A stretch of 64,000 nt of DNA from an uncultured Chthonomonas sp. (GCA_903859705.1 CAIONQ010000105.1:1-64000), one strand, 5' to 3'; numbered from the stretch's first letter, positions 33,743 to 43,658 are shown. Numbers and translations are program-made. The notes: generated by a model from the sequence alone, not told the origin.

Positions 33743-35184
33743 TGTGTTTTGCCTCCTTCTACAAGGTGTTGCACGGCTTCCCGGAAAGCCGCACCCCGAT
33801 GCTCAAAATCCCGAAACATGTCGAAGCTGGCACATGCCGGAGCAAGTAATACTGTATCTCCAGCTGAAGCTTCACTTGCCGCGTGGTTAACGGCCTCTTC
33901 CAGAGTTTCTGCGCGGTAAATGCGCTGAAAACCGCCTGCCCGAAACGTTTCATCCATCTTATCCGCTACGTTTCCGATGAGAATAGCGAACTTTGTATGC
34001 TTCTCCAGAACTACAGCAAGCGGAGCATATTCTAGCTCTTTGTCGGCCCCGCCTGCTATTACAATACATGGGCCATGCACCGCTTCGATGGATGCTATGG
34101 CTGCCGCAACATTGGTGCACATGCTGTTGTTGATGTAACACACGCCGTTAACCTCGGCTACAATCTCCATCCGGTGTGCAACACCCGCAAACCCCTTGAT
34201 GGCAGATCCTATACACTCCGGCTGAGCTCCACACAGGTAGGCCGCAGTGCCAGCCATTAGTGCGTTGGTAATGCTGTGTGCTCCCGGCAACGAAGGTGGC
34301 ATTTCATCACATCGCAACAGATGAATTGGATCATCATGCTCCGTGGTGGGATCAATAGTCATCCATCCATCGATCACGCTTGCTGAAGGAGATGGCAGGT
34401 GGCTTCGATTGGATACCAACAACGTGGTTCCGTGGAACCCTCGGGCTGCGATTTCTACGCTGGCAGCATCGTCAGCGTTAAAAATTGCGTGCTCAGCGCT
34501 TGTTTGTGCCCTGAAAAGATTCGCCTTGGCAGAGGCATACTCCTCGAAGTTAGCGTGCCTGTTGAGGTGATCGGGGGTAATATTTGTAAGCATTGCCACA
34601 AAAGGGCAAAACTGCTCAACCCACTCCAGCTGAAAGCTGCTGATTTCTGCCACTATCACCCGGTTTACAGCATTCTCCTCACGAGCATCGGCCGCGGCAT
34701 CTACCAATGTCCGCTTGATATTATCGGCACTGACATTGCCAGCAACTTCTGCCTCAATACCACATCTGTTCAGGATATCTGCTGTTAAAATAGAGGTTGT
34801 GGTTTTGCCATTAGTGCCAGTAACGGCAACAATGCGGCACGGTGCAATGCGGTATGCGAGCTCTATTTCGGCCCACACCGGGATCCCGAGCCGCACGGCT
34901 CTTCGTAGAACTTCTGCATTTTTGTTTACGCCAGGGCTTGTTACAACCAGATCGAAATCTTCTGGCACTGCCACTTGCGGTGATGCACCAAAAGCCACCT
35001 CCGAAGCGCTTGCGGCGGCATCTGCAACCAATTGTGCTTCAAAGGCAGTTGCCTGGCGAGAATCGGAAAGCAGTACATGGGCTCCCAGGCTTTTAAGCAC
35101 TGCTGCAGCGGCAACACCGCTTCTCTGAGCACCAATTACGCATACTCGCCAGCCAGCCGGATTAAATTTGGAAGCAGAACTCAT
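33739..35184 (-). CDS. murD: UDP-N-acetylmuramoyl-L-alanine--D-glutamate ligase
   Basis: 481 residues from the ATG at 35184; an upstream in-frame ATG would overlap mraY deeply. RVCVIGAQRSGVAAAAVL begins the N-domain; VAVTGTNGKTTTSIL is the ATP loop; NITPDHLNRHANFEEYASAKANLF is typical, and IVIAGGADKELEYAPLA closes the C-domain. It adds D-Glu to UDP-MurNAc-L-Ala. 2 nt after mraY and overlapping ftsW by 4 nt. Confidence 0.96.
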   Translation of the reverse strand: MSSASKFNPAGWRVCVIGAQRSGVAAAAVLKSLGAHVLLSDSRQATAFEAQLVADAAASASEVAFGASPQVAVPEDFDLVVTSPGVNKNAEVLRRAVRLGIPVWAEIELAYRIAPCRIVAVTGTNGKTTTSILTADILNRCGIEAEVAGNVSADNIKRTLVDAAADAREENAVNRVIVAEISSFQLEWVEQFCPFVAMLTNITPDHLNRHANFEEYASAKANLFRAQTSAEHAIFNADDAASVEIAARGFHGTTLLVSNRSHLPSPSASVIDGWMTIDPTTEHDDPIHLLRCDEMPPSLPGAHSITNALMAGTAAYLCGAQPECIGSAIKGFAGVAHRMEIVAEVNGVCYINNSMCTNVAAAIASIEAVHGPCIVIAGGADKELEYAPLAVVLEKHTKFAILIGNVADKMDETFRAGGFQRIYRAETLEEAVNHAASEASAGDTVLLAPACASFDMFRDFEHRGAAFREAVQHLVEGGKTQ

Positions 35185-35186
35185 GG

Positions 35187-36260
35187 TTATCCCCGCATCC
35201 ATAGCAGTGAAATGGCAGCCGCTATGGCCGCAACTATCCAGAAGCGCACCACAACCTGTGTCTCTTTCCAGCCGCACTCCTCGAAGTGGTGGTGCAGTGG
35301 GGCCCTCTTAAACACACGCGTTTGCTGCGCATACTCCAGTCCCTTTTGTTTCTTGCGTATCTTAAACATGGTAACCTGAATCATTACCGAGAAGAGTTCT
35401 GCCCAGCAAATTGCGGAGGCTACGATTACACCTACCTCCTGTTTGCCAGCCATAGAAACTGCAGCGAGGCCGGCACCCAGGGCTAGCGAGCACGTATCGC
35501 CCATGAACACTTTTGCCGGATGGGCATTCCACCACAGAAAGCCAGCTATGGCTCCGGCAAGCGCAAGGCAGTACGTGCCAAGATCTGGCCGCATGGCATA
35601 AACAAGGGCTGCTGCCGCAAGCGACATCATAATTGTTATGCCGCTCGATAGCCCATCGAGCCCATCCGTAATGTTGGTAGCATTAGACATCCCAACGATG
35701 TACAGCAGGCCAAGGGGATAGTAAAGCCAGCCCAGGTTAATTGCCACCGGGCCATTGATCCCAATCATTCGAAACACGGCAGTATCTGCAAGTGCACCCG
35801 GGATTAGCTCCACATATGTGGTGAGGCCAGGTTTGGCGGTGATAACCAACCAGGCAATAAATATGCCCCCGGCAACCAACTGAGCTGCCAGCTTTTCACG
35901 AGCTCGTAACCCAAGATTTTTGCCTCGTTTCGCGCTCAGGTAGTCATCAGCGAAACCTATTGCGCCAAAGGCAAGCGTAGTAAGCAGCACCGGTACCAGT
36001 GCCAGATCATCGGCAGCATGCCTGTGCTCACCCATCTCGGTACTGGCTATATAGAGGATGGTTGTAAGCGTAAGCGAAACCAATATCAAAAGGCCACCCA
36101 TGGTAGGCGTGCCCTGCTTGACCATGTGAGATGTTGGGGCATCCTCGCTAATATTTTGTTTTGCATTTAGTTTGCGCAGCATCGTAATGGCTTTTTGTCC
36201 TGGAACAGCAGCCAGTAGAAACCCTGTGATGAGGGCGGAAGGCAGCGAAACGTTAACCAT
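35187..36260 (-). CDS. mraY: phospho-N-acetylmuramoyl-pentapeptide transferase
   Basis: 357 residues, about ten membrane helices. The Asp-Asp motif FADDYLSAKRGKNLGL, NATNITDGLDGLSSG and the GDTCSLALGA segment form the Mg/UDP active site, and APLHHHFE is the MraY-specific histidine box. It transfers phospho-MurNAc-pentapeptide to undecaprenyl phosphate, making lipid I. It overlaps murF by 8 nt. Confidence 0.96.
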   Translation of the reverse strand: MVNVSLPSALITGFLLAAVPGQKAITMLRKLNAKQNISEDAPTSHMVKQGTPTMGGLLILVSLTLTTILYIASTEMGEHRHAADDLALVPVLLTTLAFGAIGFADDYLSAKRGKNLGLRAREKLAAQLVAGGIFIAWLVITAKPGLTTYVELIPGALADTAVFRMIGINGPVAINLGWLYYPLGLLYIVGMSNATNITDGLDGLSSGITIMMSLAAAALVYAMRPDLGTYCLALAGAIAGFLWWNAHPAKVFMGDTCSLALGAGLAAVSMAGKQEVGVIVASAICWAELFSVMIQVTMFKIRKKQKGLEYAQQTRVFKRAPLHHHFEECGWKETQVVVRFWIVAAIAAAISLLWMRG

Positions 36261-37683
36261 GAGTTGAGCACTCCTCGCCGGTTAAAGCAGCAACTACGTG
36301 CTCCAGCTCGAGCGCGCGCGATCCCTTAATCAGTACAGTGTCCGTGGGTAGCACTAGCGCTGGCAATATTGATGCACACTCTTGCCAGTTGCCGGTGCAA
36401 ATGGGCTGCAATCTTCCAGAAGAAGCCGATTCTGCACTTTTTGCAGTTATCGCGGCCAGGTTTCCAATGGTAATTAGCTCATCGATGGGGCTTGCAGCAA
36501 TGAGTTCTCCAAGTTGAACATGAAGGTTGTTGCCATAGTCACCCAACTCGCGCATATCGCCAATAACTGCGATGCGCCTGCCATTATCCCTGATGGCTGA
36601 ATTGCTGAGGGTGCGAATGGCGGCCCACATACTTTCAGGGCTGGCGTTATAACAGTCATCCAGTACACAGGCTCCGTTGCTTGCAGTTTTTAGAGCCATG
36701 CGGCCATCTGCCCCATGCCATGTTGAAAGAGCATTAGCGCAATCGGCCAGTGTGGCGCCAAGAGCAATGCAGCCACCTGCCGCAATCTCAGCATTTTTCA
36801 TGTGGTGAGATCCGGCTGCAGGTATGGTTACCGTAACGCGCTCGTTGCCTTGTTTGCGGCAAAGATAGAAAGACGATGCCTCAAGGGGGTTCGATGCTAT
36901 TGGCTCTGCCCACAAAACACCAGTGTTATTGCCGGTTATCACTACGCGGGAATCTGCCGGGATATGGGATTCAACCAGAGCGCGGTAGGGAATGTCTTCA
37001 GAATAAACCGCCGTGCCTCCTTCCGGCAGCAGTTCAAATATCTCGCTCTTTGCCCGCGCAATGGCCTCCTGAGAGCCAAGTATCTCTATATGTGCGTATC
37101 CGATGCCCGTAATAACAGCGGTATCAGGAAGCGCGATATCTGCGAGATCTCGAATTTCGCCTTCGGCGCGCATTCCCATCTCAACAACAGCAATCTCTGT
37201 ATCTAATGGAATCTGAAACAGGGTTAGGGGCACACCAATTTCGTTGTTGTAATTCTTCTGGCTTGCGGCTACGCGTATATGGCTTGATTTGAGTATGGCG
37301 GCAATCATCTCACGCGTAGAGGTTTTGCCAACGCTGCCAGTAACCCCCACAATGTGAATATGGCGCAAGTGCGTGCGCCTGTAGGCAGCCGCCAGGGCCC
37401 CCATGGCTCTAATTGGGCTTTCTACTTCAATTATCTGGCCAGCATAGGCAGATAGTAGTTCGGAGGGCATTACACCCAGCCTTACTACTGCGCAAGCTCC
37501 CTTTGCAAGCACGTCCCGCACGTAGTCATGCCCGTCCGTTCGTTCTCCTTGAAGTGCGAAGAACAGGGAACCAGCAGCAGCCGTTCGCGAATCCGTGCAG
37601 ATAGTATCTATCTTGCATTCCGGAGCGCCTTCTACTGCTGAGTGCAGTACAGATCGTATCCAACCTATTGCGAGAGGAAACAT
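36253..37683 (-). CDS. murF: UDP-N-acetylmuramoyl-tripeptide--D-alanyl-D-alanine ligase
   Basis: 476 residues. DSRTAAAGSLFFALQGERTDGHDYV is the N-domain UDP site; VTGSVGKTSTREMIAAIL the ATP loop; DDCYNASPESMWAAI and GDMRELGDYG are MurF-specific. It adds D-Ala-D-Ala from Ddl, completing the pentapeptide. The ATG overlaps the murE stop (TGATG). Confidence 0.96.
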   Translation of the reverse strand: MFPLAIGWIRSVLHSAVEGAPECKIDTICTDSRTAAAGSLFFALQGERTDGHDYVRDVLAKGACAVVRLGVMPSELLSAYAGQIIEVESPIRAMGALAAAYRRTHLRHIHIVGVTGSVGKTSTREMIAAILKSSHIRVAASQKNYNNEIGVPLTLFQIPLDTEIAVVEMGMRAEGEIRDLADIALPDTAVITGIGYAHIEILGSQEAIARAKSEIFELLPEGGTAVYSEDIPYRALVESHIPADSRVVITGNNTGVLWAEPIASNPLEASSFYLCRKQGNERVTVTIPAAGSHHMKNAEIAAGGCIALGATLADCANALSTWHGADGRMALKTASNGACVLDDCYNASPESMWAAIRTLSNSAIRDNGRRIAVIGDMRELGDYGNNLHVQLGELIAASPIDELITIGNLAAITAKSAESASSGRLQPICTGNWQECASILPALVLPTDTVLIKGSRALELEHVVAALTGEECSTHG

Positions 37684-39254
37684 CAGTGGGCGCCACCTGT
37701 TGCCTGAATCGCTGCCAGTGCTTCTGCCGCTACCACTCTATCGTCAAAATCCAGTATAGTGCTTCCTACTATCTGATAGGTTTCGTGGCCCTTGCCCGCT
37801 ATCACAACCAGGTCGCCCGCCCGGGCCAGGGCAATAGCTTTGAATATCGCCTGTCTTCTATCTGCCTCCACAATCACTGTGGCAGTTATGGTTGGATCCG
37901 TATTGGGGTTCATACCTGTGATAATCTCTGCAATGATGTCACCTGGTTGCTCGTTGCGAGGGTTGTCTGATGTTACCACCGCGATATCAGCCAGGCTACC
38001 GGCAATCCTACCCATTATGGGGCGCTTGGTTCTATCACGGTTGCCTCCGCAACCAAATACGGTAATTAGCCGTGCGGGGTTTAGCTCACGGGCAGAGTTT
38101 AGCACGTTAGTGAGGCCATCCGGCGAATGCGCATAGTCAACAATAACGCCGTAACCTGCGTCCCCTGTGGGTACCGCCTCGAATCTGCCAGGCACGCCCT
38201 TTAACCCGGCAAGGCCAGCAGCAACAACTTCCGGCTTAACACCCAGCCGCAGGCACATTCCAATAGCTCCCAGAGCATTGCCTACTTGAAATGCGCCCCC
38301 AATGGGAAGGGAAATGGGCAAATCAAATCTGGTAATTCCGGCATCGTAAACCATTGTAAAGGACGTTTGTTCTGCGCTCAGCTCTATATCTTTCGCGGTT
38401 ACAACAGCCGGTGAAGCATCGGTGGCAAAAGTTACAATATCGCCACGCGCTTCCGTAACCAGTTCACGGCCCTCCCATTGAGAAATGGTGATTACCGCAA
38501 TAAATGCCGATTTATCTGGCCGTGGATAATCAATTGGGTACCGGGCAAACAGTTGAGCCTTTGCCTCGTAGTAGTTTTCCATTGTCTGGTGGAAATCCAG
38601 ATGATCCTGGGTGAGGTTGGTAAATACAGCTCCAGAAAATGCGATGCCATCGGTTCTGTGAAGTGCCAGAGCATGGCTGGAGACCTCCATTACAACGGCA
38701 TTGGCCCCTTTATCCCGCATTGTAGCGAGCAGCTGCTGCAGTTGATCTGCCTCTGGGGTGGTGTGATCGCTAGGAATCGCCTCTCCGTCAATTTCCGCGC
38801 CAAGCGTTCCGATGGTTCCAACACTGTACCCCTGGTGCCGAAGGATGGCAGCTATCATCAGGGTAGTGGTTGTTTTTCCGTTAGTGCCCGTTACTCCAAT
38901 CACTTTCAGCGAATGTGAGGGGTTGCAGTAATAGGCACAGGCGATTAGTGGGAGGGCAGCGCGTGTATCCTTAACGGTGACGATGGGAACCTCACCTGGC
39001 AAGGTAACCCCAGCCGCCTCGAGGCCACCGCGGTTCACTACAACTCCGGCGGCACCACGGGCAATGGCATCATCAGCAGCCGAATGCCCATCAAACGTAC
39101 CCCCTTTGATGCACACAAACAGATCATGCGGATTCACTAACCGTGAATCGCGGCAAATTCCAACAACTTGTGTTGTGGCATCTCCTGAAATGGCAGCACC
39201 CTTTAAAAGAGCGGCGTATTCGCCAACCGTTGCTGGCCTAGATTTGGTGCTCAT
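37683..39254 (-). CDS. murE: UDP-MurNAc-tripeptide synthetase (meso-DAP type)
   Basis: 523 residues. GICRDSRLVNPHDLFVCIKG (UDP site), VTGTNGKTTTTLMIAAIL (ATP loop) and the C-terminal VTSDNPRNEQPGDII. The DNPR box is the accepted marker of enzymes that add meso-diaminopimelate, so a DAP-type peptidoglycan is expected. GGAG lies 11 nt before the ATG. An intrinsic terminator stands between ftsI and this gene, so murE-ftsZ may also need a promoter of its own. Confidence 0.96.
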   Translation of the reverse strand: MSTKSRPATVGEYAALLKGAAISGDATTQVVGICRDSRLVNPHDLFVCIKGGTFDGHSAADDAIARGAAGVVVNRGGLEAAGVTLPGEVPIVTVKDTRAALPLIACAYYCNPSHSLKVIGVTGTNGKTTTTLMIAAILRHQGYSVGTIGTLGAEIDGEAIPSDHTTPEADQLQQLLATMRDKGANAVVMEVSSHALALHRTDGIAFSGAVFTNLTQDHLDFHQTMENYYEAKAQLFARYPIDYPRPDKSAFIAVITISQWEGRELVTEARGDIVTFATDASPAVVTAKDIELSAEQTSFTMVYDAGITRFDLPISLPIGGAFQVGNALGAIGMCLRLGVKPEVVAAGLAGLKGVPGRFEAVPTGDAGYGVIVDYAHSPDGLTNVLNSARELNPARLITVFGCGGNRDRTKRPIMGRIAGSLADIAVVTSDNPRNEQPGDIIAEIITGMNPNTDPTITATVIVEADRRQAIFKAIALARAGDLVVIAGKGHETYQIVGSTILDFDDRVVAAEALAAIQATGGAH

Positions 39255-39310
39255 TATTCGGTCATCTCCACGCCACGCGGCGACTGTGCCTTTTGTGGCC
39301 AGATGTAGTA

Positions 39311-39363
39311 AAGAAAAAGGGGGCCGTGCTAACAGCGGGTTTACCGACTACTGGCACGACCCC
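39311..39363 (-). terminator. intrinsic terminator or attenuator inside the dcw cluster
   Basis: On the minus strand GGGGTCGTGC (39363-39354) pairs with GCACGGCCCC (39329-39320), 10 bp with one G-U pair, around a 24-nt loop, followed by TTTTTCTT. It sits in the 165-nt gap between ftsI and murE and would stop, wholly or partly, transcription entering the mur genes. Confidence 0.7.
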
Positions 39364-39419
39364 TAAAACCACAGTGCGACCGGAGCAGGCGCCATGTGGG
39401 TGTACATCAAACAGTGTGT

Positions 39420-41426
39420 TTACAGGGCTCGCTGCGATGCCGCTCGTGGGGCATCGTGATCATTTTTCAAACCCGATTTTGCAGTGTTGTACTGCACACT
39501 TTGCGGGTCGTCCTGTGGAACTTTCCAATAATCCATCAGCGCAGCAGCGATAGCATGGAATGCCGGAGCGGCCACCGTAGCGCCGTAGTGGGGGCCTGGT
39601 CCGGGCTCATCTACGACGATCATGATGACAGCTCGTGGTTTAACTGTTGGGCTTGCCGGCAGGTAGCCAATGAAGGACGAAGCATATTTCCCGGGAACAT
39701 ACTTTTTGGCAGTTCCAGTTTTACCAGCCACCCAGTAGCCTTTAACTGCCGCTGTTTTTCCTGTTCCCTTAGTAACCACATTGGTAAGCATGCCAGTAAC
39801 AAGCTGTGAGGTTTGTTCAGAAATTACTCGCCGAATTACGGATGGTTTGTGATCTACAACCACGTTACCCTGGGCATCAGTAATCTGTGTAACCAAACGT
39901 TGCTGCATTAGTAGGCCACCATTAGCAATTGCCGAATAAGCACGCACTACATGTGCGGGGGTAACCGCAATGCTATGCCCAAATGCCACACGCGCGATCT
40001 TGGCGATGCTGTTTTTATCCTCATTCACATCCATGGACCAGCGGCCATGCTGAGGCAAAGGCAGATCTATGTCTAGTTTGTCGAATAACCCAAAATCGGT
40101 ATCACCCTTTTTCAGTCGGGCTGCTCCCATAAGAACACCCACTTGAGCGGCGGCAACATTGCAACTGTGCTCGAGCAGTGAATTTGCGTCTACACTGCCA
40201 TGACCGTGTGCATCCCATGGACCATAAACTGGGCAGTGTATGAGCTTGCGGCCATAGCGGATGCTGCCAGAACAGGGGAAGTGGCTATTCATGTTGATGA
40301 CACCCTGATCCAGAGCAGCGGCAACAGTAAGACCCTTCAAGGTAGATCCGGGCTCATACAGTAACGTAGCACAGCGCTCACCCAGTCTATCGTCACCTTC
40401 TTTCGAAACAACGAGGTGAAGATCTTTTCGGGCTGCAGGGGATGGGTCGAATGTAGGCGTGCTAACCATTGCAAGCAAGTCGCCACTTGCGGGGTTTTCC
40501 ACAATGATGGAAACGCCTTTTGCCTTGTACAGATCCATAATATTCTTTGCCTGCTCAAGCGCAAGGTTTTGAATAAATGGGTCCAATGCAGTGGTGACAT
40601 TGTCACCATCGTGGCCAACTACGTCCCACTTTATCGTTTCTGGAAAGGGGCGACGCTTACGATCCAGATCAGCTTTGCCTTTGGATTCTGTTCCCGCAAG
40701 GTAATTGTTGCAAGCTCTCTCGATGCCAGCCTGCGGGTTATCGTTCTTACCAACAAAGCCAACCACCTGAGAGAATGCCGGGCCATCTGAGGGAGTGCGT
40801 TCGGTTTTATCTTTTACCGTAAACCCAATTACCCGGTAAAGCCCTAACTTTGGCTTCTGAGCAAAGTCTGGCGATGTTCGCCCTTTGATCACTCTGCACT
40901 CGTCGAGGCTGAGATGGTCTTTTATTGAATAGAAACGTTTAACCTTGATCTTGTCGGTTGGTTTGCCAGCGGCTTTTAGCTTTGCGAGTACGATGTCCTC
41001 CTGGCGCAATGAGTCGGCTTTAATGTCGTTGATCTCTTTGGTGAGATCATCTGTGCTAACGCCAAGCATTGGTGCAAGGAACTCAATGCTGTGCGTTAGG
41101 GCTGCTTCGTTTCGCTCGTGTATCTTGTTAGTTTCATAGTGGTTGAACGGGTAGGGATCAAAACCCAGTTCGCCAATATAGGTGCTGGAGGCAAGTACCT
41201 TGCCATCACGATCAAGAATAGAACCACGGATGCCGATGCTGCTGAGAGGACCAATTTTTGATTCGTCGGCTTCTTTACGAATTTCTGAGCCGTGTCTCAG
41301 TTGAAAGTAGCCGCATCGCACTACCAACACTGCATATGAAAGCGCAAAGAGCCCTCCAATTGCACTAATTGGGGGTATCTGCCAACTCTGTTTCCTTCGT
41401 TTTTTATTGGGCACAGTAGTTCTCAT
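39420..41426 (-). CDS. ftsI: septal transpeptidase FtsI (class B penicillin-binding protein)
   Basis: 668 residues. Single N-terminal membrane anchor (about 20-40), then a PBP dimer domain beginning RGSILDRDGKVLASS. The transpeptidase box has the active-site serine in STLK (361-364), SCN at 421-423 and KTGT at 569-572. It cross-links septal peptidoglycan and partners with FtsW. No PASTA repeats follow. It is downstream of the ftsL-like gene and upstream of the internal terminator. Confidence 0.96.
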   Translation of the reverse strand: MRTTVPNKKRRKQSWQIPPISAIGGLFALSYAVLVVRCGYFQLRHGSEIRKEADESKIGPLSSIGIRGSILDRDGKVLASSTYIGELGFDPYPFNHYETNKIHERNEAALTHSIEFLAPMLGVSTDDLTKEINDIKADSLRQEDIVLAKLKAAGKPTDKIKVKRFYSIKDHLSLDECRVIKGRTSPDFAQKPKLGLYRVIGFTVKDKTERTPSDGPAFSQVVGFVGKNDNPQAGIERACNNYLAGTESKGKADLDRKRRPFPETIKWDVVGHDGDNVTTALDPFIQNLALEQAKNIMDLYKAKGVSIIVENPASGDLLAMVSTPTFDPSPAARKDLHLVVSKEGDDRLGERCATLLYEPGSTLKGLTVAAALDQGVINMNSHFPCSGSIRYGRKLIHCPVYGPWDAHGHGSVDANSLLEHSCNVAAAQVGVLMGAARLKKGDTDFGLFDKLDIDLPLPQHGRWSMDVNEDKNSIAKIARVAFGHSIAVTPAHVVRAYSAIANGGLLMQQRLVTQITDAQGNVVVDHKPSVIRRVISEQTSQLVTGMLTNVVTKGTGKTAAVKGYWVAGKTGTAKKYVPGKYASSFIGYLPASPTVKPRAVIMIVVDEPGPGPHYGATVAAPAFHAIAAALMDYWKVPQDDPQSVQYNTAKSGLKNDHDAPRAASQRAL

Positions 41427-41488
41427 CTGGCCGTCCTCAACGCTTTCTGCACGCCAGTTCCATCTGGCGGCACCTTCATCGTTTCTCG

Positions 41489-41932
41489 TTAGTTCAGATC
41501 AATAGTTGCTTTCTCATTGGGCCTTACCATTTTATTTTTGGTTGCTTCGGCTCCTATGGATTTGGCCGTAACTTTTTGAGAGTACTCTTGCTCGATAAGG
41601 TTGTGCTGCGCGTTAGTGTTGAAGTTTTCCCGAACAGCCGCTTCGTATGCAAGCTTTTCGCCGTTCAGTTGAACCGATTGAAATATGCACAGCATGCCAA
41701 CAGCACACACAGCAATGGTAGTTAATATTGCTGATGTAGCCCACGGAGTTGCAACCTGCTTCACGCTGATAGTCTGAGGTTCGAACCGGGTTGATGGTTG
41801 CCTTGCGGGCTGTTGAGCAGGTTCTGGGCGCTCTTCAGGCTTGCTAACCGCAACTGCGGCAATGGCGTGCCGAGAAGAGGATGAAGAGTTAATATGCAGG
41901 TTTTGTTCGCCCAGTCGTTTAAGTTCACTCAT
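41489..41932 (-). CDS. ftsL: FtsL-like division protein
   Basis: 147 residues. A polar, Pro/Gln-rich N-terminus of about 65 residues, one membrane helix (TSAILTTIAVCAVGMLCIF), then a short helical segment (LNGEKLAYEAAVRENFNTNAQ...LIEQEYSQKV) that could form a coiled coil. Sequence identity to known FtsL is not recognisable; the call rests on size, topology and position between rsmH and ftsI. The cytoplasmic part is longer than in most FtsL proteins. Confidence 0.65.
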   Translation of the reverse strand: MSELKRLGEQNLHINSSSSSRHAIAAVAVSKPEERPEPAQQPARQPSTRFEPQTISVKQVATPWATSAILTTIAVCAVGMLCIFQSVQLNGEKLAYEAAVRENFNTNAQHNLIEQEYSQKVTAKSIGAEATKNKMVRPNEKATIDLN

Positions 41933-41958
41933 GGCAGCCCTCCGCTCACATCCGATGT

Positions 41959-42951
41959 TCAGATCTTTTCGGCCCCTCTGAGACGAGCGCTTCTCGCTCT
42001 CGGGTTTTCTCGCACTTCTGCATCAGTTGGCAGAAGCGGTTTCCGGGTGATTACCCGTAAATCTGCTGCATTACCAGGATCTGGCATTGCCAGCGCCGCT
42101 ATCGACATTCCTGAGGGGGCTGGTGTTCTGCCCGACCTTCGCATAAATATGTCTTTGACGATTCGATCTTCTTGAGATTGAAAGCTGATCACGGCGATTC
42201 TGCCGCCAGGTATCAGGTTATCGATGATACTGTTCACGCCTGCCTGAAGCTGCTCCATCTCCCCATTGCAGGCAACGCGCAATGCCTGCATCGACTTTGT
42301 GGCGACGTGCTTTTCGGTGGGCCAATCTGAGCGTGGCACTGCCCGCTCGATTATCTGCACCAACTGGCCCGTGGTTGTTATCGGGCCCTGCTTCGTGCGG
42401 GCTTCAACCAGAGCTCGGGCAATGCGGCGAGAGTGCCTTTCATCGCCTAATTCCCAAAGGATGTTAGCCAGTTGCTGCTCAGTGCTTGTAGCAATGATGT
42501 CTGCCACGGTTGGTTCAGAGCCCGTTCGGTTCATCCTGCCGTCCAAAAAATCGTTTCTGCGAAACGAAAATCCCGGTGCATGATCCATTTGGAGAGATGA
42601 AGCTCCTGCGTCAATTAACCCCGCATCGATTGCGATCTTCTCGCCTTCATCTTGTAATTCTTGTAGCACCGCATCCAGGCGGCTAAACTCCGTGTGTCTG
42701 GTTATTATTCTAATCTGACTAGAATACGGTTTTAGCCTGTTGCGGGCTATCTCAATGGCGGCTAAGTCTCGATCTAGGCCCAGCAATGTGCCTCCAGGAG
42801 ATATCAGTTTTGCCATCAATTCGCTATGACCGCCCAGGCCCAGGGTCGAATCAACTGCGGTCATACCGGGCTTAAGGTTGAGAAGCTCAAGCACTTCTGC
42901 CGGCATCACCGGCCTGTGGATTTCTCCTGGAGGAAGGTCGGGTGCTTCCAT
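41959..42951 (-). CDS. rsmH: 16S rRNA m4C1402 methyltransferase RsmH
   Basis: 330 residues. HRPVMPAEVLELLNLKPGMTAVDSTLGLGGHS carries the SAM-binding loop; DAGASSLQMDHAPGFSFRRNDFLDGRMNR corresponds to the family D-G-S-S-Q-L and F-S-F segment; C-terminal ITRKPLLPTDAEVRENPRARSARLRGAEK is typical. It N4-methylates C1402 in the ribosomal P site. Second in the mraZ transcript, as in most bacteria. Confidence 0.96.
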   Translation of the reverse strand: MEAPDLPPGEIHRPVMPAEVLELLNLKPGMTAVDSTLGLGGHSELMAKLISPGGTLLGLDRDLAAIEIARNRLKPYSSQIRIITRHTEFSRLDAVLQELQDEGEKIAIDAGLIDAGASSLQMDHAPGFSFRRNDFLDGRMNRTGSEPTVADIIATSTEQQLANILWELGDERHSRRIARALVEARTKQGPITTTGQLVQIIERAVPRSDWPTEKHVATKSMQALRVACNGEMEQLQAGVNSIIDNLIPGGRIAVISFQSQEDRIVKDIFMRRSGRTPAPSGMSIAALAMPDPGNAADLRVITRKPLLPTDAEVRENPRARSARLRGAEKI

Positions 42952-43013
42952 GCTTATGCCATTCTCCCTCTGCTCGGGGCCTGGATGGCGTACTGGCCAT
43001 CGCCATTCAGGCT

Positions 43014-43511
43014 TCAGGCGGCCTCATTATTTGCATTTTTGGCCATCTCGGCCATTCTTGTTTGAGTAGCTGAGCGAACCGTCTCATCGGTGAAAGTGGT
43101 TTCAGCGTAAGCTAGCCAGGTAGCTTGGCTCCAGATCTCCACTCGGTAACCGCTGCCAAAGATTGCAACAGGCTGATTTTCTGAAATCTGAGCCCATTCG
43201 CGCAGGTACTTGGGTATAGTAATTCTGAATTGTGTATCCAGCGATACGGTGTCGGAGTTTCCCACCATGCGCTGGAGCATCGCGGAGTTGCTGTCAAACT
43301 CATCCGCAACGGATCGGCTGGCAAAAAGCGTGAGTATCTGCTCGAATACCTCTTTGGGGTATGCGCGTATGCTGCGATTTGGGCCCATGGTCAGGATGAA
43401 TTCCGTTCCAAGGAGCGACCTGAAACGCGCTGGCATCACGAATCTGAACTTTTCATCAGTGCTGTGATCTGAGCGTCCGTTCATTGAGCTCTCTGCAAGG
43501 GTTGTTGACAT
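43014..43511 (-). CDS. mraZ: MraZ transcriptional regulator of the dcw cluster
   Basis: 165 residues with two SpoVT-AbrB-like halves: DHSTDEKFRFVMPARFRSLLG (residues about 16-36) and SLDTQFRITIPKYLREWAQI (about 90-110). The first half shows the DEK-x-R-x-x-x-P-A-R-x-R pattern expected of MraZ. A short N-terminal extension and C-terminal helix are extra. MraZ binds arrays of short G-rich repeats and controls its own operon; such an array lies immediately downstream of the mraZ promoter here. AAAGGAAG lies 11-12 nt before the ATG. Confidence 0.92.
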   Translation of the reverse strand: MSTTLAESSMNGRSDHSTDEKFRFVMPARFRSLLGTEFILTMGPNRSIRAYPKEVFEQILTLFASRSVADEFDSNSAMLQRMVGNSDTVSLDTQFRITIPKYLREWAQISENQPVAIFGSGYRVEIWSQATWLAYAETTFTDETVRSATQTRMAEMAKNANNEAA

Positions 43512-43658
43512 CGACTGGGTACTTCCTTTCGGCGCCTTTCGGCTTCGAAAGCAAAATCATCGGCTGGCAATTCATAAGGATCTGCAGAGCGCCGGGGTGA
43601 CGTCCATCACTCTGCATATCTTCGGAAAATCAAGGTGGTAAACAAAGGTGTGCAGGTT

